Shown: positions 17,277-26,543, counted from the first letter of the stretch. The stretch is 64,000 bases of DNA from Pseudomonas guineae (GCF_900113745.1 NZ_FOQL01000002.1:496001-560000), one strand, 5' to 3'. Program-made: numbers and translations. The notes: a model not told the origin generated them from the letters alone.

Positions 17277-18262
17277 GTTATCTGAGTATCCAAGGCCTGC
17301 ATAAAAGCTACGGCGCCACCTCAATTTTCAGCGATATCAATTGCGAAATCGCCAAGGGCGAATTCATCACCCTACTCGGCCCGTCTGGCTGCGGAAAATC
17401 CACCCTGCTGCGCTGCATCGCAGGATTAACCGGCGTCAATGGCGGGCAAATACGCCTCGACGGCGAAGACCTAGTACCCGTAGCCCCGCAAAAGCGTGGC
17501 ATCGGTATGGTATTCCAGAGCTACGCCCTGTTCCCCAACATGACCGTGCAACAGAACGTCGCTTTTGGTCTGCGCATGCAGAAGGTCAAGGGCAGCGAGG
17601 CTGAGCAGCGAGTCGAAGAAGTGCTGGAGCTGGTCGAGCTGAATGACTTCGCCAACCGCTACCCACCGCAGCTCTCAGGTGGTCAGTGCCAGCGGGTGGC
17701 CTTAGCGCGCTCGCTGGTCACTCGCCCGCGCCTGCTGCTGCTCGATGAGCCGCTGTCGGCGCTGGATGCACGGATTCGCAAACACCTGCGTGAGCAGATC
17801 CGCAACATCCAGCAGGAATTAGGCCTGACCACCATCTTCGTCACCCATGATCAAGAAGAAGCGCTGGTCATGAGCGACCGCATCTTCCTGATGAACGGCG
17901 GCAAGATCGTTCAAAGCGGCGACGCCGAAACCCTTTACACCGCTCCAGCCGATGCCTTTGCCGCCGGTTTTATCGGTAACTACAACCTGCTCGACGCCGA
18001 TGCCGCCAGCCGCCTGCTATTACGCCCGATCAACAGCCGCGTGGCGATTCGCCCAGAGGCTATCCAAATCGGCGCGCAGGGCAGCATCGAGGCTCTGGTT
18101 CGCAGCCACAGCCTACTGGGTAATGTAATTCGTTACAGCATCGAAGCCCGTGGCGTCGAACTGTTGGTGGACGTACTCAACCGCTCCCCCGCTGACTTGC
18201 ACGCCCGCGGCCAGCGCATCAACCTGAATATTGAAGACAACGCTATTTGTGAGGTGGCTTGA
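17273..18262 (+). CDS. ABC transporter ATP-binding protein
   Basis: The 329-residue ATPase has Walker A GPSGCGKST (near residue 37), the Q-loop, the signature LSGGQCQR (the usual third Q is Cys), Walker B LLLLDEPLSALD and the switch His in FVTHDQEEA. A C-terminal TOBE-like region follows, as in the PotA/PhnT/FbpC group. It powers import through the two permeases upstream. The start overlaps the second permease by four bases, and its TGA overlaps the ATG of the HAD phosphatase. Confidence 0.95.
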   Translation: MSYLSIQGLHKSYGATSIFSDINCEIAKGEFITLLGPSGCGKSTLLRCIAGLTGVNGGQIRLDGEDLVPVAPQKRGIGMVFQSYALFPNMTVQQNVAFGLRMQKVKGSEAEQRVEEVLELVELNDFANRYPPQLSGGQCQRVALARSLVTRPRLLLLDEPLSALDARIRKHLREQIRNIQQELGLTTIFVTHDQEEALVMSDRIFLMNGGKIVQSGDAETLYTAPADAFAAGFIGNYNLLDADAASRLLLRPINSRVAIRPEAIQIGAQGSIEALVRSHSLLGNVIRYSIEARGVELLVDVLNRSPADLHARGQRINLNIEDNAICEVA

Positions 18263-18915
18263 TGGCCCTGGCAATTTTCGACCTGGACGAAACCCTGATC
18301 GGCGGTGACTGCGCCAGTCTTTGGACCCAGGAAATGGTCAAGCTCGGCTGGGCCGACGCCGAAAGCTTTATCGCCCAAGAAGAGGAGCTGATGCGCCAGT
18401 ACGCTGCCGGCGAGCTGGCCATGGAAGACTACATGGCCTTCACCCTCTCACCACTGGTAGGTCGCACGGCCGAGGAAGTTGCACATGTGGTCGAGCCGTT
18501 TGTCGAAGATGTGATTGAGCCGATATTCTACAGCGATGCCACTCGCTGCCTGGTCACTCATCGTAACGCCGGCGATCGTATTTTAGTGATTTCCGCTTCA
18601 GCGCATTTTCTGGTCAGCGCCATCGCCGCCCGCCTGAAAATTGAAGAAGTGCTGGCCATCGATTTAGAACAGCAACACGGCCACTACAGCGGCCGCACCC
18701 AAGGCGTACTGACCTACCGCGATGGCAAGGTCAGTCGTCTACAGGCGTGGCTAGACGAACAAGATGAAAGCCTTGACGGGGCTTACTTTTACTCAGACTC
18801 GCGCAACGATCTGGCGTTACTGCAGGTGGTCGACAAACCCCATGTGGTTAATCCTGACCCGACCCTGTTGCAGCACGCGCAACAAGCCGGATGGCCAATT
18901 CTCAACTGGCGCTAG
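18262..18915 (+). CDS. HAD-IB family phosphatase
   Basis: The ATG at 18262 overlaps the stop of the ATPase gene and gives 217 residues. HAD motif I is FDLDETL (nucleophile Asp and acid/base Asp), motif II is the Ser in VISASAHFL, and motif III/IV is YFYSDSRNDLALL. This is the subclass IB pattern of phosphoserine phosphatase-like enzymes. It probably removes phosphate from a small molecule produced by, or co-imported with, the substrate of the alkaline-phosphatase-like enzyme encoded earlier in the operon. It ends the operon; the LysR gene converges with it after a single base. Confidence 0.92.
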   Translation: MALAIFDLDETLIGGDCASLWTQEMVKLGWADAESFIAQEEELMRQYAAGELAMEDYMAFTLSPLVGRTAEEVAHVVEPFVEDVIEPIFYSDATRCLVTHRNAGDRILVISASAHFLVSAIAARLKIEEVLAIDLEQQHGHYSGRTQGVLTYRDGKVSRLQAWLDEQDESLDGAYFYSDSRNDLALLQVVDKPHVVNPDPTLLQHAQQAGWPILNWR

Positions 18916-18916
18916 C

Positions 18917-19780
18917 TCAAGTCTCAGCAGGCTGCATGATGCGTGCACAGGCAGCGGTTAACGCCACTGCCAGCTCACGGGCATAGGCCGGTAGCTGCTG
19001 CCGAGCGTGCAGCGCCACTTCGACATCGACCACCGGCGCGAAGCCATCGGCGGCGCCCAGTTCGCGGTGCCCAGCCGTCAGCAAACGTCGCGGTAGCAAC
19101 GTGAGTCCCAGCCCGCCTTCGGCGGCGGCACTGACTCCGGACAAGTTGCTGCTGACATAGGCTATACGCCATGGCTTACCCATGGCATCCAGCGCATGGG
19201 TCATCTCCAAACGATACAAGCCATTAGGCGGAAACACTGCCAGTGGTGCCGGATTGCGCTCAAGCACTGGGCGTGCGCGGCTGTCCATCCAAGCTAATGG
19301 TTCGGGCCAACTGGCCAGCCCCTTTACGCTGCCAATACGTTGCTTAATAAGGGCCAGGTCGAGTTCGCCAGCATTAAACGCGCTCCACACGTCATGACTG
19401 AGCCCGTTGATGATTTCAAGACGAATACCCGGATGGCTATCGGCGAAATCGGCCAGGCAGGAGGTCAGGGTATCGGCGGCAAAATCATCCGGTACGCCCA
19501 AGCGCACCTCACCCGCCTGCTGATTGCGGCCCATGGCCAGCTCCGCTTCATCAATCAAGGAGACGATACGATTGGCGTAACCGAGCATGCGCTCGCCCTC
19601 GGTGGTGGTCACCACATAGCGGCCACCGCGCTCGAGCAACTCCGCTCCCACCTGCTCCTCCAGGCGGCGCACTTGCTGGCTGACCGTCGACTGGGTCAGG
19701 TGCAGGCTCGCCGCTGCACGGGTAAACCCGCCCGTCTGCACCACAGTTAGAAAAGCGCGTAACAACACCGGATCAAGCAT
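18917..19780 (-). CDS. LysR family transcriptional regulator
   Basis: The 287-residue protein has an N-terminal LysR winged helix (FLTVVQTGGFTRAAASLHLTQSTVSQQVRRLE, residues 9-41) and a C-terminal inducer-binding domain starting with VRLGVPDDFAADTL. It is divergent from the (S)-ureidoglycine aminohydrolase gene, with 163 bases between starts, and is therefore a candidate regulator of it. A generic LysR regulator of unrelated genes cannot be excluded. The inducer is not known. Confidence 0.9.
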   Translation of the reverse strand: MLDPVLLRAFLTVVQTGGFTRAAASLHLTQSTVSQQVRRLEEQVGAELLERGGRYVVTTTEGERMLGYANRIVSLIDEAELAMGRNQQAGEVRLGVPDDFAADTLTSCLADFADSHPGIRLEIINGLSHDVWSAFNAGELDLALIKQRIGSVKGLASWPEPLAWMDSRARPVLERNPAPLAVFPPNGLYRLEMTHALDAMGKPWRIAYVSSNLSGVSAAAEGGLGLTLLPRRLLTAGHRELGAADGFAPVVDVEVALHARQQLPAYARELAVALTAACARIMQPAET

Positions 19781-19943
19781 GGCGACAACCTATTCACAAA
19801 TCCACTGAGCAGGATTCTACTATTTAATTTCAGAATCAACGCGCATGTTCCTATAGTAGAGCCACGCCGGGAATCCAAGCCACGGCCCACGCATTCCGTT
19901 TTTCTGTCGGCCTAATGCCGACGCCCCATAGAGGCCTGTCTCG

Positions 19944-20783
19944 ATGAGCCAAACAACTTACTACGCCCCACATGGTGGCCACCCGGATCAGAAACAACTG
20001 CTGACCGATCGCGCCATGTTCACCGAAGCCTATGCCGTGATCCCCAAAGGGGTGATGCGTGACATCGTCACCAGCCACCTGCCGTTCTGGGACAAGATGC
20101 GCATGTGGGTTATCGCCCGTCCGCTGACCGGTTTCGCCGAGACCTTCTCGCAGTACATCGTCGAAGTCGCCCCTGAAGGCGGCAGCGAGCGCCCCGAGCT
20201 GGATCCGAACGCCGAAGCGGTCCTGTTCGTGGTCGAAGGCCAAATCGACATCACCCTCGAAGGCCAGCACCACACCCTGGCACCGGGCGGCTACGCCTTC
20301 CTCGCGCCAGGCGCCGAATGGAGCCTGCGCAACAGCAGCAAGGCCAACGTCACCTTCCACTGGCTGCGCAAGCACTACCAGAAAGTCGAAGGCCTGCCAG
20401 CGCCGGAGTCGTTCGTCACCCACCGCGACAACGCCACCGTCATCGAGATGCCGGGCACCGACGGCGCTTGGAAGACCACCCGCTTCGTTGACATGGCCGA
20501 CATGCGCCACGACATGCACGTCAACATCGTGACCTTCCAGCCCGGCGGAGTGATCCCCTTCGCCGAGACCCATGTGATGGAACACGGCCTGTACGTACTC
20601 GAAGGCAAGGCGGTGTACCGCCTGAACCAGGACTGGGTTGAGGTCGAGGCCGGCGACTTCATGTGGCTGCGCGCCTTCTGCCCGCAAGCCTGCTATTCCG
20701 GCGGCCCAGGCCCGTTCAGCTACCTGCTGTACAAGGACGTCAACCGCCATATGCCGCTGACCCTGACCGGCCAGCCGCGCTAA
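19944..20783 (+). CDS. allE: (S)-ureidoglycine aminohydrolase
   Basis: The 279-residue bicupin matches the AllE/YlbA/UGHY family: LTDRAMFTEAYAVIPKGVMRDIVTS at the start, an N-terminal cupin (FVVEGQIDITLEGQ), then the metal-binding C-terminal cupin with TFQPGGVIPFAETHVMEHGLYVLEG, which supplies the Glu/His/His ligands. It converts (S)-ureidoglycine to (S)-ureidoglycolate and ammonia in purine (allantoin) breakdown. The other ureide genes are not adjacent. The glyoxylate-using genes gcl and hyi at the right end of the window would take the pathway's end product. Its codons are more strongly G/C-ending than those of several neighbours. Confidence 0.9.
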   Translation: MSQTTYYAPHGGHPDQKQLLTDRAMFTEAYAVIPKGVMRDIVTSHLPFWDKMRMWVIARPLTGFAETFSQYIVEVAPEGGSERPELDPNAEAVLFVVEGQIDITLEGQHHTLAPGGYAFLAPGAEWSLRNSSKANVTFHWLRKHYQKVEGLPAPESFVTHRDNATVIEMPGTDGAWKTTRFVDMADMRHDMHVNIVTFQPGGVIPFAETHVMEHGLYVLEGKAVYRLNQDWVEVEAGDFMWLRAFCPQACYSGGPGPFSYLLYKDVNRHMPLTLTGQPR

Positions 20784-20800
20784 GCGTTTAAATTCGTACA

Positions 20801-20835
20801 AAAAAACGGGCCACCCTCACAGGTGGCCCGTTTTT
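20801..20835. terminator. Bidirectional intrinsic terminator between allE and ahpF
   Basis: ACGGGCCACC (20806-20815) pairs with GGTGGCCCGT (20822-20831) across a six-base loop. A T-run follows on the right, and an A-run precedes it on the left, so it can serve both the rightward allE and the leftward ahpF transcripts. Confidence 0.9.
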
Positions 20836-20899
20836 ATCTATTGTGAGGCAAGCGCGCTAGCGCCGACGAATACATCGGCGCCTCACGGAGGCAGGTCTA

Positions 20900-22453
20900 T
20901 CAGCTGCGAATCAGGTGATCGAAAGCGCTCAACGAAGCTTTGGCGCCTTCGCCTATAGCGATCACAATCTGCTTGTACGGCACCGTAGTCACGTCACCCG
21001 CGGCGAAGATACCGGGCAGCGAGGTTTCGCCCCGCGAATCAACAATGATCTCGCCACGGTTGGACAACTCAACAGTGCCTTTCAGCCACTCGGTGTTGGG
21101 CAGCAGACCAATCTGCACGAAGATGCCTTCCAGCTCGACGGAGACGAACTCGTCCGAGTTACGGTCCTTGTAGACCAAACCGTTAACCTTCTGGCCATCG
21201 CCTTTCACTTCGCTGGTCAAGGCGCTGGTGATCACCTTAACGTTGGGCAGGCTGTGCAGCTTTTTCTGCAGTACGGCATCGGCACGCAACGCGCTGTCGA
21301 ACTCCAGTAAGGTAACGTGCGCCACGATGCCAGCCAGGTCGATGGCAGCCTCTACACCAGAGTTACCACCGCCGATCACTGCGACCCGCTTGCCTTTGAA
21401 CAGTGGGCCGTCGCAATGCGGGCAGTAAGCCACGCCTTTGTTGCGGTATTCCTGCTCGCCCGGCACGTTCATCTCTCTCCAGCGTGCACCAGTAGCAAGA
21501 ATCAACGTCTTGGCTTTTAGCGATGCACCGCTGTCGAAGTGCACTTCATGCAGCTCACCGGTTTGCTTGGCAGGAATAATAGCGCTGGCACGCTGCAAGT
21601 TCATGATGTCGACTTCGTATTGCTTAACGTGCTCTTCCAGCGCGCGAACCAGCTTAGGCCCTTCAGTTTCCTGCACTGAGATAAAGTTCTCGATGGACAT
21701 GGTGTCCAGCACCTGGCCACCAAAACGCTCGGCTGCCACACCAGTACGAATGCCTTTGCGTGCTGCGTAGACGGCAGCCGCAGCGCCCGCCGGGCCACCA
21801 CCAATAACCAGCACGTCGAAGGTTTCTTTGGCGTTGAGTTTCTCCGCATCGCGGGCACTGGCGCCGGTGTCAATTTTGGCAAGAATCTGCTCGACTTCCA
21901 TGCGACCTTGGCCGAACAGTTCGCCGTTCAAGTAGATACTCGGTACCGACATGATTTGGCGCGTTTCCACTTCATCTTGGAACAGCGCACCGTCGATGGC
22001 GACGTGGCGAATCTTCGGGTTGAGCACGGCCATTAAGTTCAGCGCCTGCACCACATCTGGGCAATTCTGGCAGGACAGCGAGAAGTAAGTCTCGAAGTTG
22101 AACTCACCCTCAAGGTTTTGAATTTGGGAAATCACATCCTCAGCGAGCTTGGACGGATGACCGCCCACTTGCAGCAGCGCCAATACCAAGGAAGTAAATT
22201 CGTGCCCCATGGGAATACCGGCAAACCGCAAGGAGATATCTGCGCCCGGGCGGTTAAGCGAGAAAGATGGTACACGGCTATCGCTACCGTCTTCACGCAA
22301 CGTGATCTTGTCAGTCAGGCTGACGATGTCATGCAATAGCCCACTCATTTCACGAGATTTTTCGTTGTCATCAAGGGACGCAACGATCTCGAACGGCTGG
22401 GTGACCTTTTCGAGGTAGGCCTTCAACTGGGTTTTAAGCGTGGCGTCCAACAT
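20900..22453 (-). CDS. ahpF: Alkyl hydroperoxide reductase subunit F (NADH:peroxiredoxin reductase)
   Basis: The 517-residue flavoprotein has the AhpF layout: a double-thioredoxin-fold N-terminal domain with the CQNC redox pair near residues 129-132, the FAD-binding [17 protein letters not shown] near 217, the second redox pair CPHC near 345, and the NAD-binding [10 protein letters not shown] near 360. It passes electrons from NADH to AhpC, which reduces organic peroxides and hydrogen peroxide. It is downstream of ahpC on the same strand, after a gap with an attenuator-like hairpin. OxyR control is expected from the family. Confidence 0.97.
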   Translation of the reverse strand: MLDATLKTQLKAYLEKVTQPFEIVASLDDNEKSREMSGLLHDIVSLTDKITLREDGSDSRVPSFSLNRPGADISLRFAGIPMGHEFTSLVLALLQVGGHPSKLAEDVISQIQNLEGEFNFETYFSLSCQNCPDVVQALNLMAVLNPKIRHVAIDGALFQDEVETRQIMSVPSIYLNGELFGQGRMEVEQILAKIDTGASARDAEKLNAKETFDVLVIGGGPAGAAAAVYAARKGIRTGVAAERFGGQVLDTMSIENFISVQETEGPKLVRALEEHVKQYEVDIMNLQRASAIIPAKQTGELHEVHFDSGASLKAKTLILATGARWREMNVPGEQEYRNKGVAYCPHCDGPLFKGKRVAVIGGGNSGVEAAIDLAGIVAHVTLLEFDSALRADAVLQKKLHSLPNVKVITSALTSEVKGDGQKVNGLVYKDRNSDEFVSVELEGIFVQIGLLPNTEWLKGTVELSNRGEIIVDSRGETSLPGIFAAGDVTTVPYKQIVIAIGEGAKASLSAFDHLIRS

Positions 22454-22485
22454 GATTCAGGTATCCCTTTGACAAATCACAGAAA

Positions 22486-22517
22486 CAAAAACGCCCGGAT
22501 GGATTGCGCCCGGGCGT
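22486..22517 (-). terminator. Attenuator-like hairpin between ahpC and ahpF
   Basis: Reading leftward, ACGCCCGG (22517-22510) pairs with CCGGGCGT (22498-22491), followed by a T-rich tract. It lies 33 bases before ahpF. Partial termination here would make AhpC more abundant than AhpF, the usual ratio. A second GC-rich inverted repeat sits just after the ahpC stop, near 22574-22610. Confidence 0.7.
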
Positions 22518-22614
22518 CGGGCACTATAGAGACTGGGTTTCAGCTCTTAAGCGCAGAACAGATTTAAAGCCGTTTCAGCGCTGCCTGCCTTGGCGAGGCG
22601 GCGCTGAAAGCGAT

Positions 22615-23178
22615 TTAGATCTTGCCAACCAGGTCCAGAGACGGAGCCAGAGTCTTCTCGCCTTCTTTCCACTTAGCCGGGCAAACTTCGCCTGGGTGAG
22701 CAGCAGTGTACTGAGCAGCTTTCAGCTTGCGCAGGGTTTCCGATACGTCACGGGCAATTTCGTTGGAGTGAATCTCAACAGTCTTGATCACGCCGTCCGG
22801 GTTGATCAGGAAGGTGCCACGCAGAGCCAGGCCCTCTTCAGCGATGTGCACACCAAAGGCATTAGTCAGCTGGTGAGTCGGATCACCGATCAGCGGGAAC
22901 TGTGCCTTGCCAACGGCAGGCGAAGTTTCGTGCCAGACTTTATGCGAGAAGTGGGTGTCAGTGGTAACGATGTAGACTTCGGTGCCTGCATCACGGAACG
23001 CAGCGTAGTTGTTAGCAGCGTCTTCGATCTCAGTCGGGCAGTTGAAGGTGAAAGCAGCCGGCATGAAGATCAGCACCGACCACTTGCCCTTCAAGGACTG
23101 CTCGGTAACTTCAATGAACTTACCGTTGTGGAAAGCGTTGACCTTGAACGGTTGAACTTGGGTATTGATGAGGTTCAT
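22615..23178 (-). CDS. ahpC: Alkyl hydroperoxide reductase subunit C (typical 2-Cys peroxiredoxin)
   Basis: The 187-residue protein is a standard AhpC. The peroxidatic Cys is Cys47 in FTFNCPTEIED and the resolving Cys is near residue 166 in GEVCPAKWKEG. It reduces alkyl hydroperoxides, hydrogen peroxide and peroxynitrite in the cytoplasm and is recycled by AhpF. Initiation at MNLINTQVQPFK follows an AGAAGGAAT ribosome site. The upstream palindrome at 23264-23286 is a possible OxyR site. Confidence 0.98.
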   Translation of the reverse strand: MNLINTQVQPFKVNAFHNGKFIEVTEQSLKGKWSVLIFMPAAFTFNCPTEIEDAANNYAAFRDAGTEVYIVTTDTHFSHKVWHETSPAVGKAQFPLIGDPTHQLTNAFGVHIAEEGLALRGTFLINPDGVIKTVEIHSNEIARDVSETLRKLKAAQYTAAHPGEVCPAKWKEGEKTLAPSLDLVGKI

Positions 23179-23263
23179 CTCTGATTCCTTCTGAGGGTTA
23201 AGAAATTTACAGCGCCCATTTTAGCGCCTGAAACAAAAAAAGCTTATTAATTGCCGCCATGGC

Positions 23264-23286
23264 ATCGATTGACTAAGCCAATCGAT
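23264..23286. promoter_or_regulatory. Palindrome upstream of ahpC, candidate OxyR site
   Basis: ATCGATTG (23264-23271) and CAATCGAT (23279-23286) form a perfect inverted repeat with a seven-base spacer, 86-108 bases upstream of the ahpC start. The position and the AT-rich spacing fit OxyR control of ahpC. The half-sites only loosely match the ATAG-type OxyR consensus, so the identity is tentative. It also lies against the 3' end of the upstream quinone oxidoreductase gene. Confidence 0.4.
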
Positions 23287-23294
23287 ATCGTATT

Positions 23295-24260
23295 TCAAAC
23301 CAAGGCTGAGTCTATTACCAGTACCAGCTTGCCGTTGACCTGGTTTGTTGCCAACGCAGCAAAAGCAGCCTCGGCATCTTTGAGCGCAAAGGCCTGCTGA
23401 AGTTGCGGCTTTAGCCGTCCTTCGGCAAACAGCGGCCAGACAAACTGCTGCAAATCGCGCAACAAGTCAGCCTTGAACTGCTCGTCGCGGTTACGCAGGG
23501 TTGAGCCGATCAGCTGAATGCGCTTGCCCAGCACCACCGCCATGTCTAACTCCGCCTGGCGACCACCGAGCAACCCGATGTTTACCCAGCGGCCATCCTG
23601 AGCCAGCAAGTCCAGGTTAAGCGCGGCATAACTGCCACCCACCGGGTCGAGAATCACATCAAACGGCGCGAAATCACGCAACGTCTGTAAGTGTTCTTCG
23701 CCGCGCAGCACCCCGCCCTGTGCACCCAGACTTTCGCAGTAGGCTAAGCGCTCCGGCGAACCGACACTGACCCAACTCGGGCTGCCAAATGCTTTGCATA
23801 ACTGAATAGCCGCCGAACCAACGCCACTGGCCCCAGCGTGCAACAACACTTTCTGCCCAGGTTTCAGACCCGCCAGCTGGAATAGATTGAGCCAGGCCGT
23901 GGCGTATACCTCTGGCAATGCTGCTGCCTCATGCAGTGTCACCCCGTCAGGTACAGGCAACACGTGACGCGCATCAACCACCACCTCCTCAGCCATGCCG
24001 CCGCCGCTCAATAGAGCGCACACCCGGTCGCCAACTTTCCAGGCACAACCGGCACCTACTTCACTGACGACGCCGGCGCATTCCAGCCCGAGCACCTCAG
24101 TGGTACCAGGCGGCGGCGCATAGAGCCCAGCGCGCTGCAACAAGTCTGCACGGTTGAGCCCTGCGGCCGCCACACGGATACGAATTTCGCCAATATCACA
24201 GACCGGTGCTGGGTGTTCTGCCCATTCCACACGGCCTTCAACGCCTTGCAATGCCTTCAC
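23295..24260 (-). CDS. NAD(P)H-quinone oxidoreductase (zinc-type MDR family, QorB-like)
   Basis: A GTG at 24260 follows GGAGG by four bases and gives the usual N terminus MKALQGVEGRVEW (321 residues); an ATG 18 bases upstream is less likely. The medium-chain dehydrogenase fold is clear: RVAAAGLNRADLLQRAG, GLECAGVVSEVGAG, then the dinucleotide motif LHAGASGVGSAAIQLCKA near residue 145. It lacks the zinc-binding cysteines of alcohol dehydrogenases. It probably reduces quinones or other electrophiles with NADPH. It runs leftward toward ahpC and could be co-transcribed with it, fitting an oxidative-stress cluster, but the 116-base gap with the palindrome suggests separate promoters. Confidence 0.88.
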   Translation of the reverse strand: MKALQGVEGRVEWAEHPAPVCDIGEIRIRVAAAGLNRADLLQRAGLYAPPPGTTEVLGLECAGVVSEVGAGCAWKVGDRVCALLSGGGMAEEVVVDARHVLPVPDGVTLHEAAALPEVYATAWLNLFQLAGLKPGQKVLLHAGASGVGSAAIQLCKAFGSPSWVSVGSPERLAYCESLGAQGGVLRGEEHLQTLRDFAPFDVILDPVGGSYAALNLDLLAQDGRWVNIGLLGGRQAELDMAVVLGKRIQLIGSTLRNRDEQFKADLLRDLQQFVWPLFAEGRLKPQLQQAFALKDAEAAFAALATNQVNGKLVLVIDSALV

Positions 24261-24388
24261 GCTGCCTCCATAGTGCATTTAAACCGAGCCCGGCGCTGAA
24301 CACCGGGCTTTTGCATTGCGCCGATGGAACTGGGCGCCATTAAAGACGGCCTAATATGCGTTATAAACTGCCCACACGTCGAACCAGC

Positions 24389-26467
24389 ATGAAGCGATCC
24401 TTACTCAGCGCCACCCTCGCACTCTCATTTGCCCTGAGCACTCTGCCGCTTGCGGCGAAAACCGCCAATGACTCTTGGGAGTACTTGCAGCCTGACCGCG
24501 AGCAAGTGATCGCCAGCCTCAACGTGGTCGAGTTGTTGAAGCGTCATCATTACAACAAGCCACCGTTGAATGACGAGCGCTCAGAGAAAATCTATCAGGG
24601 CTACCTGAAGATGCTCGACCCCTCGCGCAGCTACTTCATCGCCAGCGACATCGCGGAATTCGATCAATGGCGTACGCGCTTTGACGATCTGCTTAAGAAC
24701 GGCGATCTGCAACCCGGCTTTGCCATCTACACGCGCCATCTGGAGCGCTTGCAAGGCCGTCTGAAGTTTGCCCTGAACATGCTCGAACAAGGCGTCGACA
24801 CCATTGACTTCGACAGCGATGAAAGCCTGCTCATCGATCGTGAGAACGCGCCTTGGGTCAAGAACGTCGCCGAATTGGACGACCTCTGGCGCAAGCGGGT
24901 TAAAGATGAAGTGCTGCGCCTGAAAATTGCTGGCAAAGAGCCAAAGGCCATTCAGGAGCTATTGACCAAGCGCTACAAAAACCAAGTCGCGCGGCTCCAG
25001 CAAACTCGTGGTGAAGACGTATTCCAGGCGTACATCAATGCCTTTGCTATGTCTTACGACCCTCACACCACCTATCTTTCGCCCGATAACGCAGAAAACT
25101 TCGACATCAATATGAGCCTATCGCTCGAAGGTATTGGTGCGGTGCTACAAAGCGACAATGAACACGTCAAAGTCGTGCGCTTGGTGCCGGCCGGCCCTGC
25201 GGAAAAGAGCAAGCAGATCGCCCCAGCTGACAAGATCATCGGGGTTGCCCAGGGCAGCAAGGAAATAGTTGATGTGATCGGCTGGCGCTTGGATGAAGTG
25301 GTCAAACTGATTCGTGGCCCAAAGGGCTCGCAAGTACGCCTGGAAGTGATTCCGGCCAGCAACGCCCCGAACGACCAGACCAGTAAAGTCGTTTCCATCA
25401 CCCGTGAAGCGGTGAAGCTAGAAGAACAGGCGGCGAAGAAGTCAGTTCTTCATCTTAAGCATGAGAACCGTGACTACACCCTTGGCGTTATCGAAATTCC
25501 GGCGTTCTACTTGGACTTCAAAGCCTTCCGCGCCGGCGACCCGAACTACAAAAGCACCACCCGTGACGTTAAACGCCTGCTAACCGAACTGGAAAAAGAA
25601 AAAGTCGACGGCGTGGTTATTGACCTGCGTAACAATGGTGGTGGCTCACTGCAAGAAGCCACCGAGCTGACTGGGCTATTTATTGACCAAGGTCCCACCG
25701 TACTGGTGCGCAACAGCGATGGCCGAGTTGATGTGCTGGCCGACGAGAACACCGGCATCTACTACAAAGGTCCGATGGCGGTGTTGGTCAATCGCCTCTC
25801 AGCCTCAGCGTCAGAAATTTTCGCCGGGGCCATGCAGGACTATCACCGCGCACTGATTCTCGGCGGTCAAACCTTCGGTAAAGGCACCGTTCAGACCATT
25901 CAACCGCTTAATCATGGCGAGTTGAAACTGACCCTGGCCAAGTTCTACCGCGTCTCCGGGCAAAGTACCCAGCATCAGGGCGTGATCCCGGATATTCAGT
26001 ACCCGGACATCATGGACACCAAGGAAATCGGCGAGAGCGCACTGCCCGAGGCCATGCCGTGGGACAGCATCAAACCAGCGATCAAGCCGGAATTGGATGC
26101 GATCAAACCGTTCCTGGCCGAACTGCAGAACCGGTACGAGAAGCGTACCGCGCAAAATGCGGACTTCACCTTCGCCCGTGAGCGCCTACAGCTGGCGCAA
26201 AAGCTGATGAAGGAAACCAGCGTCAGCCTCAATGAGACTAAGCGTCGCGCCCAACAAACTGATATCGAAGGCCAGCAACTGGCCATCGAAAACAGCCGGC
26301 GCGAAGCCAAAGGTGAAGTGCCGTTAAGCAAGCTTAAGCAGGAAGATGAAGATGCTCTGCCGGTTGAAGACAAAAAAATCAAACCGGAAGATGATGCCTA
26401 CCTCGCCGAAAGCGGGCGCATCTTGCTCGACTATTTAGGCTTGAATACTCGCCTAGCCAAACAGTAA
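24389..26467 (+). CDS. prc: Carboxy-terminal processing protease (tail-specific protease)
   Basis: From the ATG at 24389 the product has 692 residues and a signal peptide (MKRSLLSATLALSFALSTLP, cleavage near LAAKT); an in-frame ATG at 24356 would add 11 residues. A DUF3340-like N-terminal region is followed by a PDZ domain (about residues 225-330) and the S41 peptidase domain. The catalytic Ser is in SASASEIFAG and the Lys in FGKGTVQTIQP, the Tsp dyad. A long coiled, charged C-terminal domain completes it. It cleaves periplasmic proteins at nonpolar C termini; the P. aeruginosa homologue (AlgO/Prc) can degrade truncated MucA. Confidence 0.95.
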   Translation: MKRSLLSATLALSFALSTLPLAAKTANDSWEYLQPDREQVIASLNVVELLKRHHYNKPPLNDERSEKIYQGYLKMLDPSRSYFIASDIAEFDQWRTRFDDLLKNGDLQPGFAIYTRHLERLQGRLKFALNMLEQGVDTIDFDSDESLLIDRENAPWVKNVAELDDLWRKRVKDEVLRLKIAGKEPKAIQELLTKRYKNQVARLQQTRGEDVFQAYINAFAMSYDPHTTYLSPDNAENFDINMSLSLEGIGAVLQSDNEHVKVVRLVPAGPAEKSKQIAPADKIIGVAQGSKEIVDVIGWRLDEVVKLIRGPKGSQVRLEVIPASNAPNDQTSKVVSITREAVKLEEQAAKKSVLHLKHENRDYTLGVIEIPAFYLDFKAFRAGDPNYKSTTRDVKRLLTELEKEKVDGVVIDLRNNGGGSLQEATELTGLFIDQGPTVLVRNSDGRVDVLADENTGIYYKGPMAVLVNRLSASASEIFAGAMQDYHRALILGGQTFGKGTVQTIQPLNHGELKLTLAKFYRVSGQSTQHQGVIPDIQYPDIMDTKEIGESALPEAMPWDSIKPAIKPELDAIKPFLAELQNRYEKRTAQNADFTFARERLQLAQKLMKETSVSLNETKRRAQQTDIEGQQLAIENSRREAKGEVPLSKLKQEDEDALPVEDKKIKPEDDAYLAESGRILLDYLGLNTRLAKQ

Positions 26468-26509
26468 ACCGCGGGCGTCATCAAAGGGTCATCAAACTGT
26501 CGTGAAATG

Positions 26510-26543
26510 CGGGGACTGGTAGCAATACCAGTCCCCGTTTTTT
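26510..26543 (+). terminator. Intrinsic terminator after prc
   Basis: CGGGGACTGGTA (26510-26521) pairs with TACCAGTCCCCG (26526-26537) across GCAA, followed by six Ts. The earliest ATG of the next gene (26544) abuts the T-run, which argues for that gene starting at 26562 and having its own or a read-through promoter. Confidence 0.92.

Noticed and set aside
19851..20801. A 316-codon frame antisense to the ureidoglycine aminohydrolase
   Set aside because: The sense frame is a clear bicupin with metal ligands; the antisense frame reflects its strong third-position G/C bias.
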